Below are positions 33,918 to 43,670 of a DNA stretch of 64,000 nucleotides, in pieces; the first letter of the stretch is position 1, and each line of letters begins with the position of its first letter. A model generated the notes under the pieces. The model was not told the DNA's origin. It did no database searches and saw only the letters and a program-made list of their open reading frames with translations. The position numbers and the translations under genes were made by a program. The stretch lies in contig WNNJ02000704.1 in the NCBI GenBank assembly GCA_012934845.2, positions 111,069 through 175,068 of the forward strand. Reading direction: 5' to 3'. This stretch comes from Pomphorhynchus laevis. Lineage: Eukaryota; Acanthocephala; Palaeacanthocephala; Echinorhynchida; Pomphorhynchidae.

Positions 33918-34988
33918 TCAAGTATGTTTTCTTAGAGCATGCCATCCTCCTTTCTTTTGGCTTTCACTTACAGGTTCTACCGAATTATCAGGTGTAAAAG
34001 TTTGATTTGCTTTGTAAACATTTTTCGATTGACCTTGCGGTAGCTCATCATTAGAAACCCACTGTTTAGCATGTGTCAGAGGATACAGGTTTCCTTGAGA
34101 ATTAGGCGGGGGTATGGATATCATTTGATGATAACTATGCCTGCCGTCACCTTTACACTTTTCGCATAAATCGTAATCTTCGCACTCCTTGCATTTATAG
34201 CGAATTCCATAAATTGCTTTCTGACAGCCGTCACACTTGGATCCGAAGTGTAAATCGGTTTGATTGTTGCTGAAAGGTAACTCGTTTAAACTGCTATTAA
34301 ATCTGTTCGGCTCCTTAATATGCACTTCTCCGTAATTGCCTTCCACATTTGCCGGCATTTGATACGATATTCGATGATAACTTGATAGCGGTGAAGATAA
34401 TTTATCCGTGTCTCTTGGATTAGTTTTCTCTATTTGCATTGGATATTCACTTTTTGAATTTTCAGACCATGATACTGTGCGCGTATTATTTGGGTTGAAA
34501 AATGTACTTGATATAGGCAAGGGAGGTAATTGGTGCCGTTGTTGTGGAGGTTGATTTACAGGGCTGAATTGTAGTGAGAATTGCTTCATCTGATTTAGCA
34601 TACTGACATCTGTCCTGTTTATCTGTGGTGATTGGTTTGAGGTATTTTCCCGTGCCGTAAACATCATCGTGGATTGTCTATTTTTCAACATTACGTTCTG
34701 TTTATATACGTATATGTACAGTGGACGACAATGCATTATAGCATACTGCATTGATTGTTCGTCAAAAATAGGGTAGTGTCTTCTTGTGCTTGTATTATAC
34801 CATGTTATTGCTTCAATTGGTAAATTTGGATATATATGTCGAATTCCGACATGTAGATCGTTATATAAATTGTTCAAATCTGAGAATTTAAATTGGAAAT
34901 ATTTTGGCTCATCGTTGGGATCATTGCTATTATTTGAATTAGCAGGTAATATCACCACAACTGCTTTATTCGGAACGTCGAAGACCAT
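33918..34988 (-). CDS. p62/sequestosome-like protein (PB1 + ZZ), intronless
   Basis: 356 codons without introns. Residues about 28-97 look like a PB1 domain (KYFQFKF, with ITWYNTSTRRHYPIFDEQSM where the acidic OPCA loop usually lies, here poor in acidic residues). Residues 247-296 are a complete ZZ zinc finger: C252, C255, C266, C269, C275, C278, H284, H287, within GIRYKCKECEDYDLCEKC. The middle is low-complexity, rich in Asn/Gln/Ser/Pro. Near the end GGWHAL offers a W-x-x-L that could serve as an Atg8-binding motif, without flanking acidic residues. No UBA domain follows, and the protein is shorter than usual for p62 or insect Ref(2)P. p62 proteins are autophagy receptors and signalling scaffolds. 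It lies among PLE copies, so a retrocopy or diverged paralogue is possible. Confidence 0.75.
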   Translation of the reverse strand: MVFDVPNKAVVVILPANSNNSNDPNDEPKYFQFKFSDLNNLYNDLHVGIRHIYPNLPIEAITWYNTSTRRHYPIFDEQSMQYAIMHCRPLYIYVYKQNVMLKNRQSTMMFTARENTSNQSPQINRTDVSMLNQMKQFSLQFSPVNQPPQQRHQLPPLPISSTFFNPNNTRTVSWSENSKSEYPMQIEKTNPRDTDKLSSPLSSYHRISYQMPANVEGNYGEVHIKEPNRFNSSLNELPFSNNQTDLHFGSKCDGCQKAIYGIRYKCKECEDYDLCEKCKGDGRHSYHQMISIPPPNSQGNLYPLTHAKQWVSNDELPQGQSKNVYKANQTFTPDNSVEPVSESQKKGGWHALRKHT

Positions 34989-34989
34989 A

Positions 34990-36140
34990 TGCTGTTTTTA
35001 CTTGTCAAATCAACAAAAGTAATGACTGAAAACTTAAATCGAGATCCTATATTTTTCTTGCTATTATCTATGATAAAGTGATTCATAGTTGTGCTGTTTT
35101 GGAGAAAGCTGATACAGCTAATATTTCGACAAAAAATTCTCTTTCTGTTAGAAATTTTAATTGCCATAAACATTTATTGTTTTATATTTCGTTCTTAAAG
35201 GTAATAATGATCTGGACTTTTATTTAAACAAATGACGACTAATATCTAATTGTTTCGTTGTATACAAAAAAATTCTCAGAGAAGCAAGATGTTTTTGCGA
35301 TTTTTTAAGAATAAATTCAATAAAGCATAAATGCTACCTAATAGCATTAGGTCACATAACCTAATAACAATGATTTTCTTGGTTAATAATAAAAAATGCT
35401 TCTTGTAAATAGTACGAGGAAGACGCTCCATTTCATTTACTTCAATCCCAAAGTTACGTGGATTTTTTGGATTGATTAATTTTAAAATATTGGAGATAAC
35501 GATATTATTGATAATACTATTATTAATAACAATATAACGATATTATTGGATATATATTTATATCTTAAATATCATATTGAGGATAAGCACGAAATATATA
35601 TAGCGAAGTTTCGATTAGAAAAATTTCATTTGTGGTTAATCATGTATCTAATGATACTAGTGAGCCAAAATGCTGTCCATGATGTTGATATGTTAGTAAA
35701 TTATACAAGTATAAAGTGGTCAGCTGACAGTAGTTTTCAGTTTGAACTGTTAAGAAGATATAAAAAATAATCTTAAATATTACAAAATTATAATATAATG
35801 TAATATAATATAATGTAATATAATAAAATGTAATATAATAAAATGTAATATAAAATAATTTCCTACACTTCCTAATATAGGGTAGGAAGTGTAAATTATG
35901 CTGATGAAGGAATTTATAATTTGTTAGTTGAAGTGATGATTGTAGAGGATTTGTAGAAATAAAGGGATCATTAAAGAAATAAGAAATTTCATTTTTTACA
36001 TACTCCCGTTAATATAAAATTAATTTTCTAATTACAACTTGAATTATGATTGAAGGTATATTCAATTTTTAAAAATTGAATGTATAAGTCAATGTATACT
36101 TGATCATAAATACTAAACCCACAATCTTCCATTTCAAATA
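34990..36140. other. Intergenic stretch with AT microsatellite
   Basis: No gene seen. At about 35790-35855 a short repeat of TAATATAATGTAATATAA type occurs. Two short open frames (34952-35173 and 35546-35770) have no recognisable content. The 5' region of the p62-like gene should lie at 34990-35200. Confidence 0.5.
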
Positions 36141-36300
36141 TATAGTTATTATAGGAGCGAAGAAGAAAATATCCTTTATTTGATAAAAATTCTATATTTC
36201 GATAGCTCCTGCTATCCTCATCAGGATTACAAAAAAAGTTTCACAATTTGTTTCCCCCGTGTTTCCAACATTTATACAAAAAAATTCAAGCATTGATGTG
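36140..36300 (-). repeat. PLE terminal (pLTR-like) segment
   Basis: This segment (GAAGAAAATATCCTTTATTTGATAAAAAT on plus) recurs in inverted or partial form at 36440-36500, 40980-41045 and 42640-42790. It contains a hammerhead motif. PLEs typically carry such pseudo-LTRs. Confidence 0.65.
36182..36230 (-). ncRNA. Hammerhead ribozyme motif, PLE type, copy 1
   Basis: Minus strand: core CUGAUGA, one extra G, stem II GAUAGC-AGGA-GCUAUC, then GAAA, a short stem III (AUA/UAU) and the possible cleavage triplet AUC. Hammerheads with weak stem III are known from PLE pseudo-LTRs. Stem I pairing is weak by eye, and the extra G before stem II is unusual, so activity is uncertain. Confidence 0.6.
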
Positions 36301-36559
36301 TTTGATTTATAGTGCTGTTGCTCAGCATTTTGTGAGTTTGAATCATTCCGTTGATTTTGAATAAGCATCTATTTTATCATTTGAAAGAAACTTGTTATAT
36401 CGCATTATTCAAGAAGTGTATTTTATTAAAAAAAAGAACCTAATAATCAAATAAAGGATATTTTCTTCTTCGTTCCTATAAAAACTATATATTTGAAATG
36501 GAAGAAGATTGTTGTTATAGTATTTATTAATAACAATAACGAAATTCGTTTCCAATCCA

Positions 36560-36755
36560 AATTATTACAAGAAGGCGAGGAAACAGGAATATTTTGTTGA
36601 TTAAAAAATCCAATATTTCGACGGCACTAAGGCACGTCATCTTTAGGGTTGATAATAAACTACTTAAACCCTGAAGATGACGTGCCGTAGTGCCGTCGAA
36701 ATATTGGATTTTTTAATCAAATAAATATTCCTGTTTCCTCGCCTTCTTGTAATAA
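36560..36755. repeat. Nested palindrome with paired hammerhead motifs, left arm
   Basis: About 87-bp inverted arms (GAAGGCGAGGAAACAGGAAT outward) meet near 36655. The mirrored counterpart lies at 40735-40930. Each arm carries a hammerhead-like core: CUGAAGA...GAAA on plus at 36671-36701 is intact; the minus counterpart at 36597-36645 reads CUAAAGA. Confidence 0.85.
36668..36718 (+). ncRNA. Hammerhead-like motif, PLE type, copy 2
   Basis: CUGAAGA (fits CUGANGA), one extra U, stem II GACG...CGUC extended by GC/GC with a bulge, GAAA, then AUUGGAUUUUUUAAUC. The bases after GAAA align with those of copy 1, so the two classes are homologous with different stem II sequences. The same intact core occurs at 40771-40820 (minus) and 41104-41153 (plus). 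Confidence 0.5.
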
Positions 36756-36984
36756 CAATAGCTGTCGAAATAAAATAGAACTTAAAATACGAGCTAAAAA
36801 TAAACGCTGGCCATCAAAATATAGAACTACTTTTAGTAAATTTGTACTTAACCAACAAGCTCCAAGAGTCAAGTGGAGCGTTAGTCTAACTTCGCTTAAG
36901 TGTCCCATTATATATCTAGGAAACTGTAGCAAACGCGAGTCGCGGTGTGTTAGTGAAAGCTGCTATCAAAAGGGTATAAATATA

Positions 36985-38531
36985 GATTAAATAATAACAA
37001 CGACAAAAATAAAATTTACAATTCGTTATATAATGACTTAAATGATTACTTTAGTAAGCTGATTAATAGTGAAAGCTCGAATATATCTAAAATAAACATT
37101 TGGAAAGATTATATATTTGATAAAATTAAAAATAAAATGAAAATAACAAACCATTATAAAAGGAAAGGTCAAATTAATAAAGATATTATAAAGAACTTAC
37201 TAAATTAAAGGATAACTATATAATAACAACTATTGATAAAGCTAGTAATAACTTTGTCTTCATATGCAAAAAGCTTTATTATAATATACTGATGAAAGAG
37301 GTTAATTCTAATGATTTCAATGTAAATTTAACATATGAACGTAGTGAGTTGAGTTTTGAAACAATTATTATAAGTCACTGTTCTATAATAGATAAAAAGG
37401 GTATAAAGGTTGAATCAGATAAAAAACTATACCTATATTATATTGGAATCCAAAATTACATAAAAATCCAATAAAACCTTGGTTTATATGTAGTGCGGTT
37501 AAATGTACATTAAAACAACTTTCTGTCTTTATGAATAAAATACTTAAAGCAATTAAAGCACACTTTAAAAAATATTGCAAGGTAATTGAAATTAATACTT
37601 GTATAAAACACTATTTCAATATTAATTCTACAAACGAATTTTTAGAACACACAAAAGGAATAAATTTTCAAAATATAAATACATACGATTTTAGTACGCT
37701 TTATACAAATCTAAATTTAGTAGATATTAAAGATGCATTAGAAAAATTAATTAATCTTATATTCGGAAAAGATATACATATATGTTATAATAATTATAAC
37801 GCCTATCTAACAAAAATTAAGCCATCAAGTAAATATAAATATATGGATAAAATTGAATTAATAGAATCCTTAAATATTTTGATAAATCAAAATTATTTAA
37901 AAGTAGGGACATCTATATTTAGACAAGTAAAAGGTGTTCCAATGGGTGGTAATAGTAGCCCAATTATAGCTGACTTGTTTTTAAGCTTTATAGAATATGA
38001 ATTTGTTCATAACTATGTAAAAACTAAATCTAAACAATATAAATATATGAAATGAAATACATGTTTCGATACATTGATGATATATGTGTATTTAATTCTA
38101 ATAATTCTTATTCAATTAGTGAACACATTTATCCAGAAAGCCTTATTCTTAACAAAACCAATATTAATGATAAAGAAGGTGTATATCTAGATATGAACAT
38201 TAAATTAACATTAACTAAAACTACAAATTTATATCGTAAAGATGACATATTTAAATTTACAAGAAACATATTTTTGCATGAGCATTCATGCATACCATAT
38301 AATATAAAATATAATACATTAAATAATGAAATTTTAAGAATTGCAACAATATGTAATGATATTGGCTTTCTTCAAAATCATTTAAATAATTTAATAGATA
38401 CATATTTTAAACTAGGTTACTATAAAAATAACATCAAGCAGAAAATAGTAAAATATATAAATCAACACAATAATATAAAGAATAAATTTAAACTCTTAAG
38501 TGGCAAATTTTTATGGATGGATAATAAATAA
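36985..38531 (+). pseudogene. PLE reverse transcriptase, left palindrome arm (P2)
   Basis: RT of Penelope-like type: DNYIITTIDKASNNFVFI near 37210-37260, YWNPKLHKNP around 37440-37470, motif A TYDFSTLYTNLN at about 37684-37715, motif B QVKGVPMGGNSSPIIADL at about 37924-37975, motif C FRYIDDICVF at about 38062-38090, and a C-terminus ending LLSGKFLWMDNK with TAA at 38529-38531. A frameshift lies in the A run near 37425 and another just before motif C (38052). No GIY-YIG domain follows in frame; the ORF ends after the RT. Confidence 0.85.
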
Positions 38532-38961
38532 TATACTTTGTATTAGAATAAGATACTAGATAGTTATTTCAGAGGAAATACATCATTAGCATGTATTTGG
38601 CCCCGCTGCTATGTTGGGTAGAGGAGTTAGGGGCCGAAACCTGATAGCATAGCAGTTCCTCCTGATGACCTTTAATTCTTATTCTGATACAACGTCTGTT
38701 ATTTATTAGTCAATTCATAAAAATGACGTTTATTTTAAATTTCAATTTTTATTTTAACTTGATTTAAATTATAGAAAATCTAAAAACAATTATTAATTTT
38801 ATTATTTCATTATTAAAATTTGATTTTAGCATTATTATGTTTTGTATAGTTTATAATATTGTATTGTTTACGTAGACTCAGTTAGCTGATTTGATCGTTA
38901 GTTAAAAGGATTACTAACGCTCCACTTGACTATTGGAGCTTGTTGGCTTGCGCTACGTATT
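38532..38961. other. Palindrome spacer
   Basis: Non-coding. Begins with the PLE 3' flank (GGAAATACATCATTAGCATG, also at 62028-62047) and ends with a copy of the ACGCTCCACTTGACT...GGAGC hairpin segment, which also occurs inside both arms (36860-36885, 40608-40630). Confidence 0.6.
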
Positions 38962-40460
38962 TAATATCCATCCATAAAAATTTGGCACTTAAGAGTTTAA
39001 ATTTATTCTTTATATTATTGTGTTGATTTATATATTTTACTATTTTCTGCTTGATGTTATTTTTATAGTAACCTAGTTTAAAATATGTATCTATTAAATT
39101 ATTTAAATGATTTTAAAGAAAGCCAATATCATTACATATTGTTGCAATTCTTAAAATTTCATTATTTAATGTATTATATTTTATATTATATGGTATGCAT
39201 GAATGCTCATGCAAAAAAATGTTTCTTGTAAATTTAAATATGTCATCTTTACGATATAAATTTGTAGTTTTAGTTAATGTTAATTTAATGTTCATATCTA
39301 GATATACACCTTCTTTATCATTAATATTGGTTTGGTTAAGAATAAGGCTTTCTGGATAAATGTGTTCACTAATTGAATAAGAATTATTAGAATTAAATAC
39401 ACATATATCATCAATGTATCGAAACATGTATTTCATTTCATATATTTATATTGTTTAGATTTAGTTTTTACATAGTTATGAACAAATTCATATTCTATAA
39501 AGCTTAAAAACAAGTCAGCTATAATTGGCTACTATTACCACCCATTGGAACACCTTTTACTTGTCTAAATATAGATGTCCCTACTTTTAAATAATTTTGA
39601 TTTATCAAAATATTTAAGGATTCTATTAATTCAATTTTATCCATATATTTATATTTACTTGATGGCTTAATTTTTGTTAGATAGGCGTTATAATTATTAT
39701 AACATATATGTATATCTTTTCCGAATATAAGATTAATTAATTTTTCTAATGCATCTTTAATATCTACTAAATTTAGATTTGTATAAAGCGTACTAAAATC
39801 GTATGTATTTATATTTTGAAAATTTATTCCTTTTGTGTGTTCTAAAAATTCGTTTGTAGAATTAATATTGAAATAGTGTTTTATACAAGTATTAATTTCA
39901 ATTACCTTGCAATATTTTTTAAAGTGTGCTTTAATTGCTTTAAGTATTTTATTCATAAAGACAGAAAGTTGTTTTAATGTACATTTAACCGCACTACATA
40001 TAAACCAAGGTTTTATTGGATTTTTATGTAATTTTGGATTCCAATATAATATAGGTATAGTTTTTTTTATCTGATTCAACCTTTATACCCTTTTTATCTA
40101 TTATAGAACAGTGACTTATAATAATTGTTTCAAAACTCAACTCACTACGTTCATATGTTAAATTTACATTGAAATCATTAGAATTAACCTCTTTCATCAG
40201 TATATTATAATAAAGCTTTTTGCATATGAAGACAAAGTTATTACTAGCTTTATCAATAGTTGTTATTATATAGTTATCCTTTAATTTAGTAAGTTCTTTA
40301 TAATATCTTTATTAATTTGACCTTTCCTTTTATAATGGTTTGTTATTTTCATTTTATTTTTAATTTTATCAAATATATAATCTTTCCAAATGTTTATTTT
40401 AGATATATTCGAGCTTTCACTATTAATCAGCTTACTAAAGTAATCATTTAAGTCATTATA
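38962..40460 (-). pseudogene. PLE reverse transcriptase, right palindrome arm
   Basis: Mirror copy of P2 on the minus strand. Here the A run near 40065 keeps the frame, so 40079-39519 reads through YWNPKLHKNP, TYDFSTLYTNL and KGVPMGGNSS; a one-base deletion just after (39530) then breaks it. The C-terminal frame 39436-39113 has FRYIDDICVF. Thus the two arms are broken at different places plus one shared place. Confidence 0.88.
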
Positions 40461-40770
40461 TAACGAATTGTAAATTTTATTTTTGTCGTTGTTATTATTT
40501 AATCTATATTTATACCCTTTTGATAGCAGCTTTCACTAACACACCGCGACTCGCGTTTGCTACAGTTTCCTAGATATATAATGGGACACTTAAGCGAAGT
40601 TAGACTAACGCTCCACTTGACTCTTGGAGCTTGTTGGTTAAGTACAAATTTACTAAAAGTAGTTCTATATTTTGATGGCCAGCGTTTATTTTTAGCTCGT
40701 ATTTTAAGTTCTATTTTATTTCGACAGCTATTGTTATTACAAGAAGGCGAGGAAACAGGAATATTTATTT

Positions 40771-40820
40771 GATTAAAAAATCCAATATTTCGACGGCACT
40801 ACGGCACGTCATCTTCAGGG
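40771..40820 (-). ncRNA. Hammerhead-like motif, PLE type, copy 3
   Basis: Mirror of the intact plus-strand motif at 36668-36718: CUGAAGA, stem II GACG...CGUC, GAAA. Its partner at 40838-40890 (plus) has the mutated core CUAAAGA. Confidence 0.45.
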
Positions 40821-41103
40821 TTGTAAGTAGTTTATTATCAACCCTAAAGATGACGTGCCTTAGTGCCGTCGAAATATTGGATTTTTTAATCAACAAAATA
40901 TTCCTGTTTCCTCGCCTTCTTGTAATAATTTGGATTGGAAACGAATTTCGTTATTGTTATTAATAAATACTATAACAACAATCTTCTTCCATTTCAAATA
41001 TATAGTTTTTATAGGAACGAAGAAGAAAATATCCTTTATTTGATTATTAGGTTCTTTTTTTAATAAAATACACTTCTTTTTACTACTTTTAAACTACTTA
41101 CAA

Positions 41104-41153
41104 CCCTGAAGATGACGTGCCGTAGTGCCGTCGAAATATTGGACTTTTTAATC
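41104..41153 (+). ncRNA. Hammerhead-like motif, PLE type, copy 4
   Basis: Same intact core (CUGAAGA ... GAAA) within the extra piece that interrupts the right palindrome arm; the bases after GAAA read UAUUGGACUUUUUAAUC. Confidence 0.45.
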
Positions 41154-41214
41154 AAAAAATGTTCCTAATTTAATGCAAAAAAGCATTAAATTTGTTATTT
41201 TTTAATAAAGTACA

Positions 41215-42000
41215 CTTCTTGAATAATACGAGATAACAAGTTACTTTCAAACGATAAAATTGATGCATTTTCAAAATCAACGAAATGATTCAAACTCAAA
41301 AATGCTGAGCAACAGCACTAGAATTGGTCCCTTTATGTACATTATAATTATGTTGTTTAATACGCTTTACCAAACCTTGACCTGTTTGACCAACATATAC
41401 CTGTTCGCATTCTTTACAAGGTATTTTATAAACTATGGCATCTTTGTTAAAATCTGGTTTACGCTTAAAAATGTTGTGAAGTTTAGGTAATTTTCTGTTA
41501 AAAATGTGCACTTTGTTAATACAACTATTTTTTATGTTATTGTTAATAAACTTTGAAAATACTGAATTCCACTTGTTACTAACAAAAGGTATTCCTATAT
41601 GATGTATTCTTATCTTAGGATCAATAACTTTATTTGTATGCGCTAAAGATTTTAATTAGCTTTCTTAATAGCCCAAAGCGGAAAACCACTTTTTAGTAAA
41701 TTATGTTTGATAGCCTTTTCTTTCACAAATTAAGTGATAGTTAGAACAGATAAGCCTGCAACGTTGGTAATGTGACGTAGAAGCGGAAAAAGGCCAATTA
41801 GTTGGAACGTTTGAAGTCCAAGAAACAATATATGGCCCTGTACCAAATTTTTGATAGACACATGTTTGAAGTATAGAAGAATTAGCCCGTTTAACCAATA
41901 CATCGAGAAAAGGTATACCCACATTAGATTCAGAAGAAACGCACCATTGAATTCGAGAATCCTCATAATTTACCGTGTGGGTAAGGAAATCCTGTGTAAA
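41215..42000 (-). pseudogene. Canonical Penelope RT C-terminus plus GIY-YIG endonuclease
   Basis: Minus strand from 42000: VNYEDSRIQWCVSSESNVGI then PFLDVLVKRANSSILQTCVY is the RT thumb side of canonical Penelope elements. The linker (RIHHIGIPFVSNKWNSVFSK) is at about 41625-41565. A GIY-YIG nuclease follows (IVYKIPCKECEQVYVGQTGQ, KRIKQHNYNVHKG) at about 41435-41330. The end overlaps the palindrome arm. The GIY-YIG domain makes the target nick in Penelope elements. Frame changes near 41650-41700 and 41310 break it. Confidence 0.8.
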
Positions 42001-42300
42001 GTTAAAATCTGTAAACCAGATTTTAACAAAGATGCCATTGTTTATAAAATACCTTGTAAAGAATGCAAACAGGTATATGTTGGTCAAACGGGTCAAGGTT
42101 TGGTTAAGCGTATTAAACAACATAATTATGATGTACGTAAAGGGACCAATTCTAGTAATGTTGTCCAGCATTTTGTGAGTTTGAATCATTCCGTTGATTT
42201 TGAAAATGCATCTATTTTATCATTTGAAAGTAACTTGTTATATCGCATTATTCAAGAAACGTATTTTATTAAAAAAAGAACCTAATTTAATGCTTAATAA
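42000..42300 (+). pseudogene. GIY-YIG endonuclease fragment, opposite orientation
   Basis: Plus strand 42010-42285: PDFNKDAIVYKIPCKECKQV, YVGQTGQGLVKRIKQHNYDV, then LLYRIIQETYFIKKRT and TAA. It joins the minus-strand copy head to head at an exact 11-bp inverted repeat, GTTAAAATCTG TAAAC CAGATTTTAAC (41998-42024). The nuclease domain itself is uninterrupted in this copy, but the RT is missing. Confidence 0.8.
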
Positions 42301-42639
42301 TAAATCTGATCACAACCTTAAATTATAATTAATTATTCCAATATTACATTATTTTAATTTTTTCAATTTGTTTGTATTTTTCTAATTGTATTATTATTTT
42401 GTTTTGGTTAAGATTAAATTATAATTTATTACTCTACTTTTACATTATTTTTATTATTAAATTCGTATTTTTTCATCACTTGAGTTATGATTTTAATTTT
42501 ATTTTGTTTTATGATTCTGTTTTTTCTTTCTTTTTGTTGTTTTAAAATGTGTGTAAAATTTTATTGTATGATTGTTTTGTTTCTCGGTGTTTTCTTTTTC
42601 TGTTAAGTAGAAATGCGAGGCACATTAATGCTTAATTGT

Positions 42640-42800
42640 TTCTGTATAAATGTTGGAAACACGGGGGGAAATTGTGAAACATTTTATTGTGATCGTGATG
42701 ATAGCATGAGCTATCGAAATATAGAATTTTTATCAAAAAAATATATTTTCTGTTTCTTCGTTCCTGTAATAACTATGTATAATCGATCGTTAAATAAAGT
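42640..42800 (+). ncRNA. Decayed PLE hammerhead segment
   Basis: Inverted relative of 36140-36300. The core reads GUGAUGA with stem GAUAGC-AUGA-GCUAUC followed by GAAA, so the first core base is changed and three bases are missing between core and stem. Probably inactive. Confidence 0.5.
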
Positions 42801-42960
42801 AATTTAATTGATTTGCTGTTTGAATTTCTAGAATTGACGCAATTAAAAATATTAGACTTCATAAATTTTCTAGTGTTTTCAATCCTAAATAAAAATTATA
42901 ATAAAATAGCAGCAAAATTGCAAATTTTCTTCTAGGCTTATGCGACGCTTAATTTCTAAA

Positions 42961-43670
42961 ACTTAGTTTCTATATATTTTATCGAAACGATAGCAAATAA
43001 TCATTAAACATATTGAACTGCAATTCTACTTTAAGCAACGCATTCAGTTATTCTGAAAAAAGTTGCTAAATTCTAAATCTATATTCCCAAAGTTTCTAAA
43101 TTCTAAATCTATATTCTCAAACATTTTAAAGATAATGAATTTGTTAACTGGTATAAAGTCATTGTGCTCAATATATCATACAGATGAAGAATTTTGCAAG
43201 TCATTGCTAGATATATACTTTGAGGAAATGAAGAACAGGTTAGTCAGTTTTTACAGATCGATCAGTTTATATATATGTTGGTCAGTCCATTAATATACGT
43301 CAATTGGCACTTAGACGTTCAATTAAATCAATACCTGATTATACTTCAATCATACTAATTTTACTTATGGTTTCTAGTAAGTAACCATTATATGTTTTTT
43401 GACATGTTATATTTATAACTTATAAGTTATATTAGCAGGTACTAGCAACTAACCACATTTTGAAATTACATTGCTATTATACTGAAAGGATGTAACCTTA
43501 TTTTGGTTTACACTTTTATTCTATAAAGATGTAACCATATTTTGGTTTATACTGTTCTACTGAAAGGCTGCAGCCATATTTTGGATTTATAAAACCATAG
43601 AATAGTATATCATATTATTTCCACTAAAAATTTATAAATTTTTATTTTAACTTTAAAGCAATATATCTAT
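42961..43670 (+). repeat. Host segment with an inverted copy at 56.27-56.97 kb
   Basis: About 700 bp match the reverse complement of 56265-56965 with scattered substitutions and small indels. The segment includes one intact exon with its splice sites. Inside, ATTCTAAATCTATATTC is tandemly doubled in both copies. Confidence 0.9.

Larger units (their letters stand above)
36311..41319. repeat. Giant palindrome of PLE sequence
   Basis: Left arm 36311-38530 and right arm 38962-41319 are reverse complements over about 2.2 kb, with a 430-bp spacer (38531-38961). The right arm has one extra piece of about 130 bp (41079-41207). A 71-codon non-coding frame is identical in both arms (36717-36932 and 40557-40772). 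Each arm contains a PLE RT. Both share one frameshift before the YIDD motif, and each has private single-base lesions. Confidence 0.9.

Noticed and set aside
34952-35173. Upstream minus-strand frame as a first exon of the p62-like gene
   Set aside because: No donor/acceptor pair in phase was found, and the PB1 region is already complete from the ATG at 34988.
36717-36932. Identical 71-residue frames in both palindrome arms (also 40557-40772) as a conserved gene
   Set aside because: They are mirror copies of non-coding PLE terminal sequence, so identity reflects duplication, not selection.
38610-38690. CUGAUGA after GGCCGAAAC in the palindrome spacer as a hammerhead
   Set aside because: Stem II pairing is poor and no stem III was found.
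41701-42189. 162-codon minus-strand frame as one protein
   Set aside because: Its first part is antisense to the plus-strand GIY-YIG copy; only the later part is real RT sequence.
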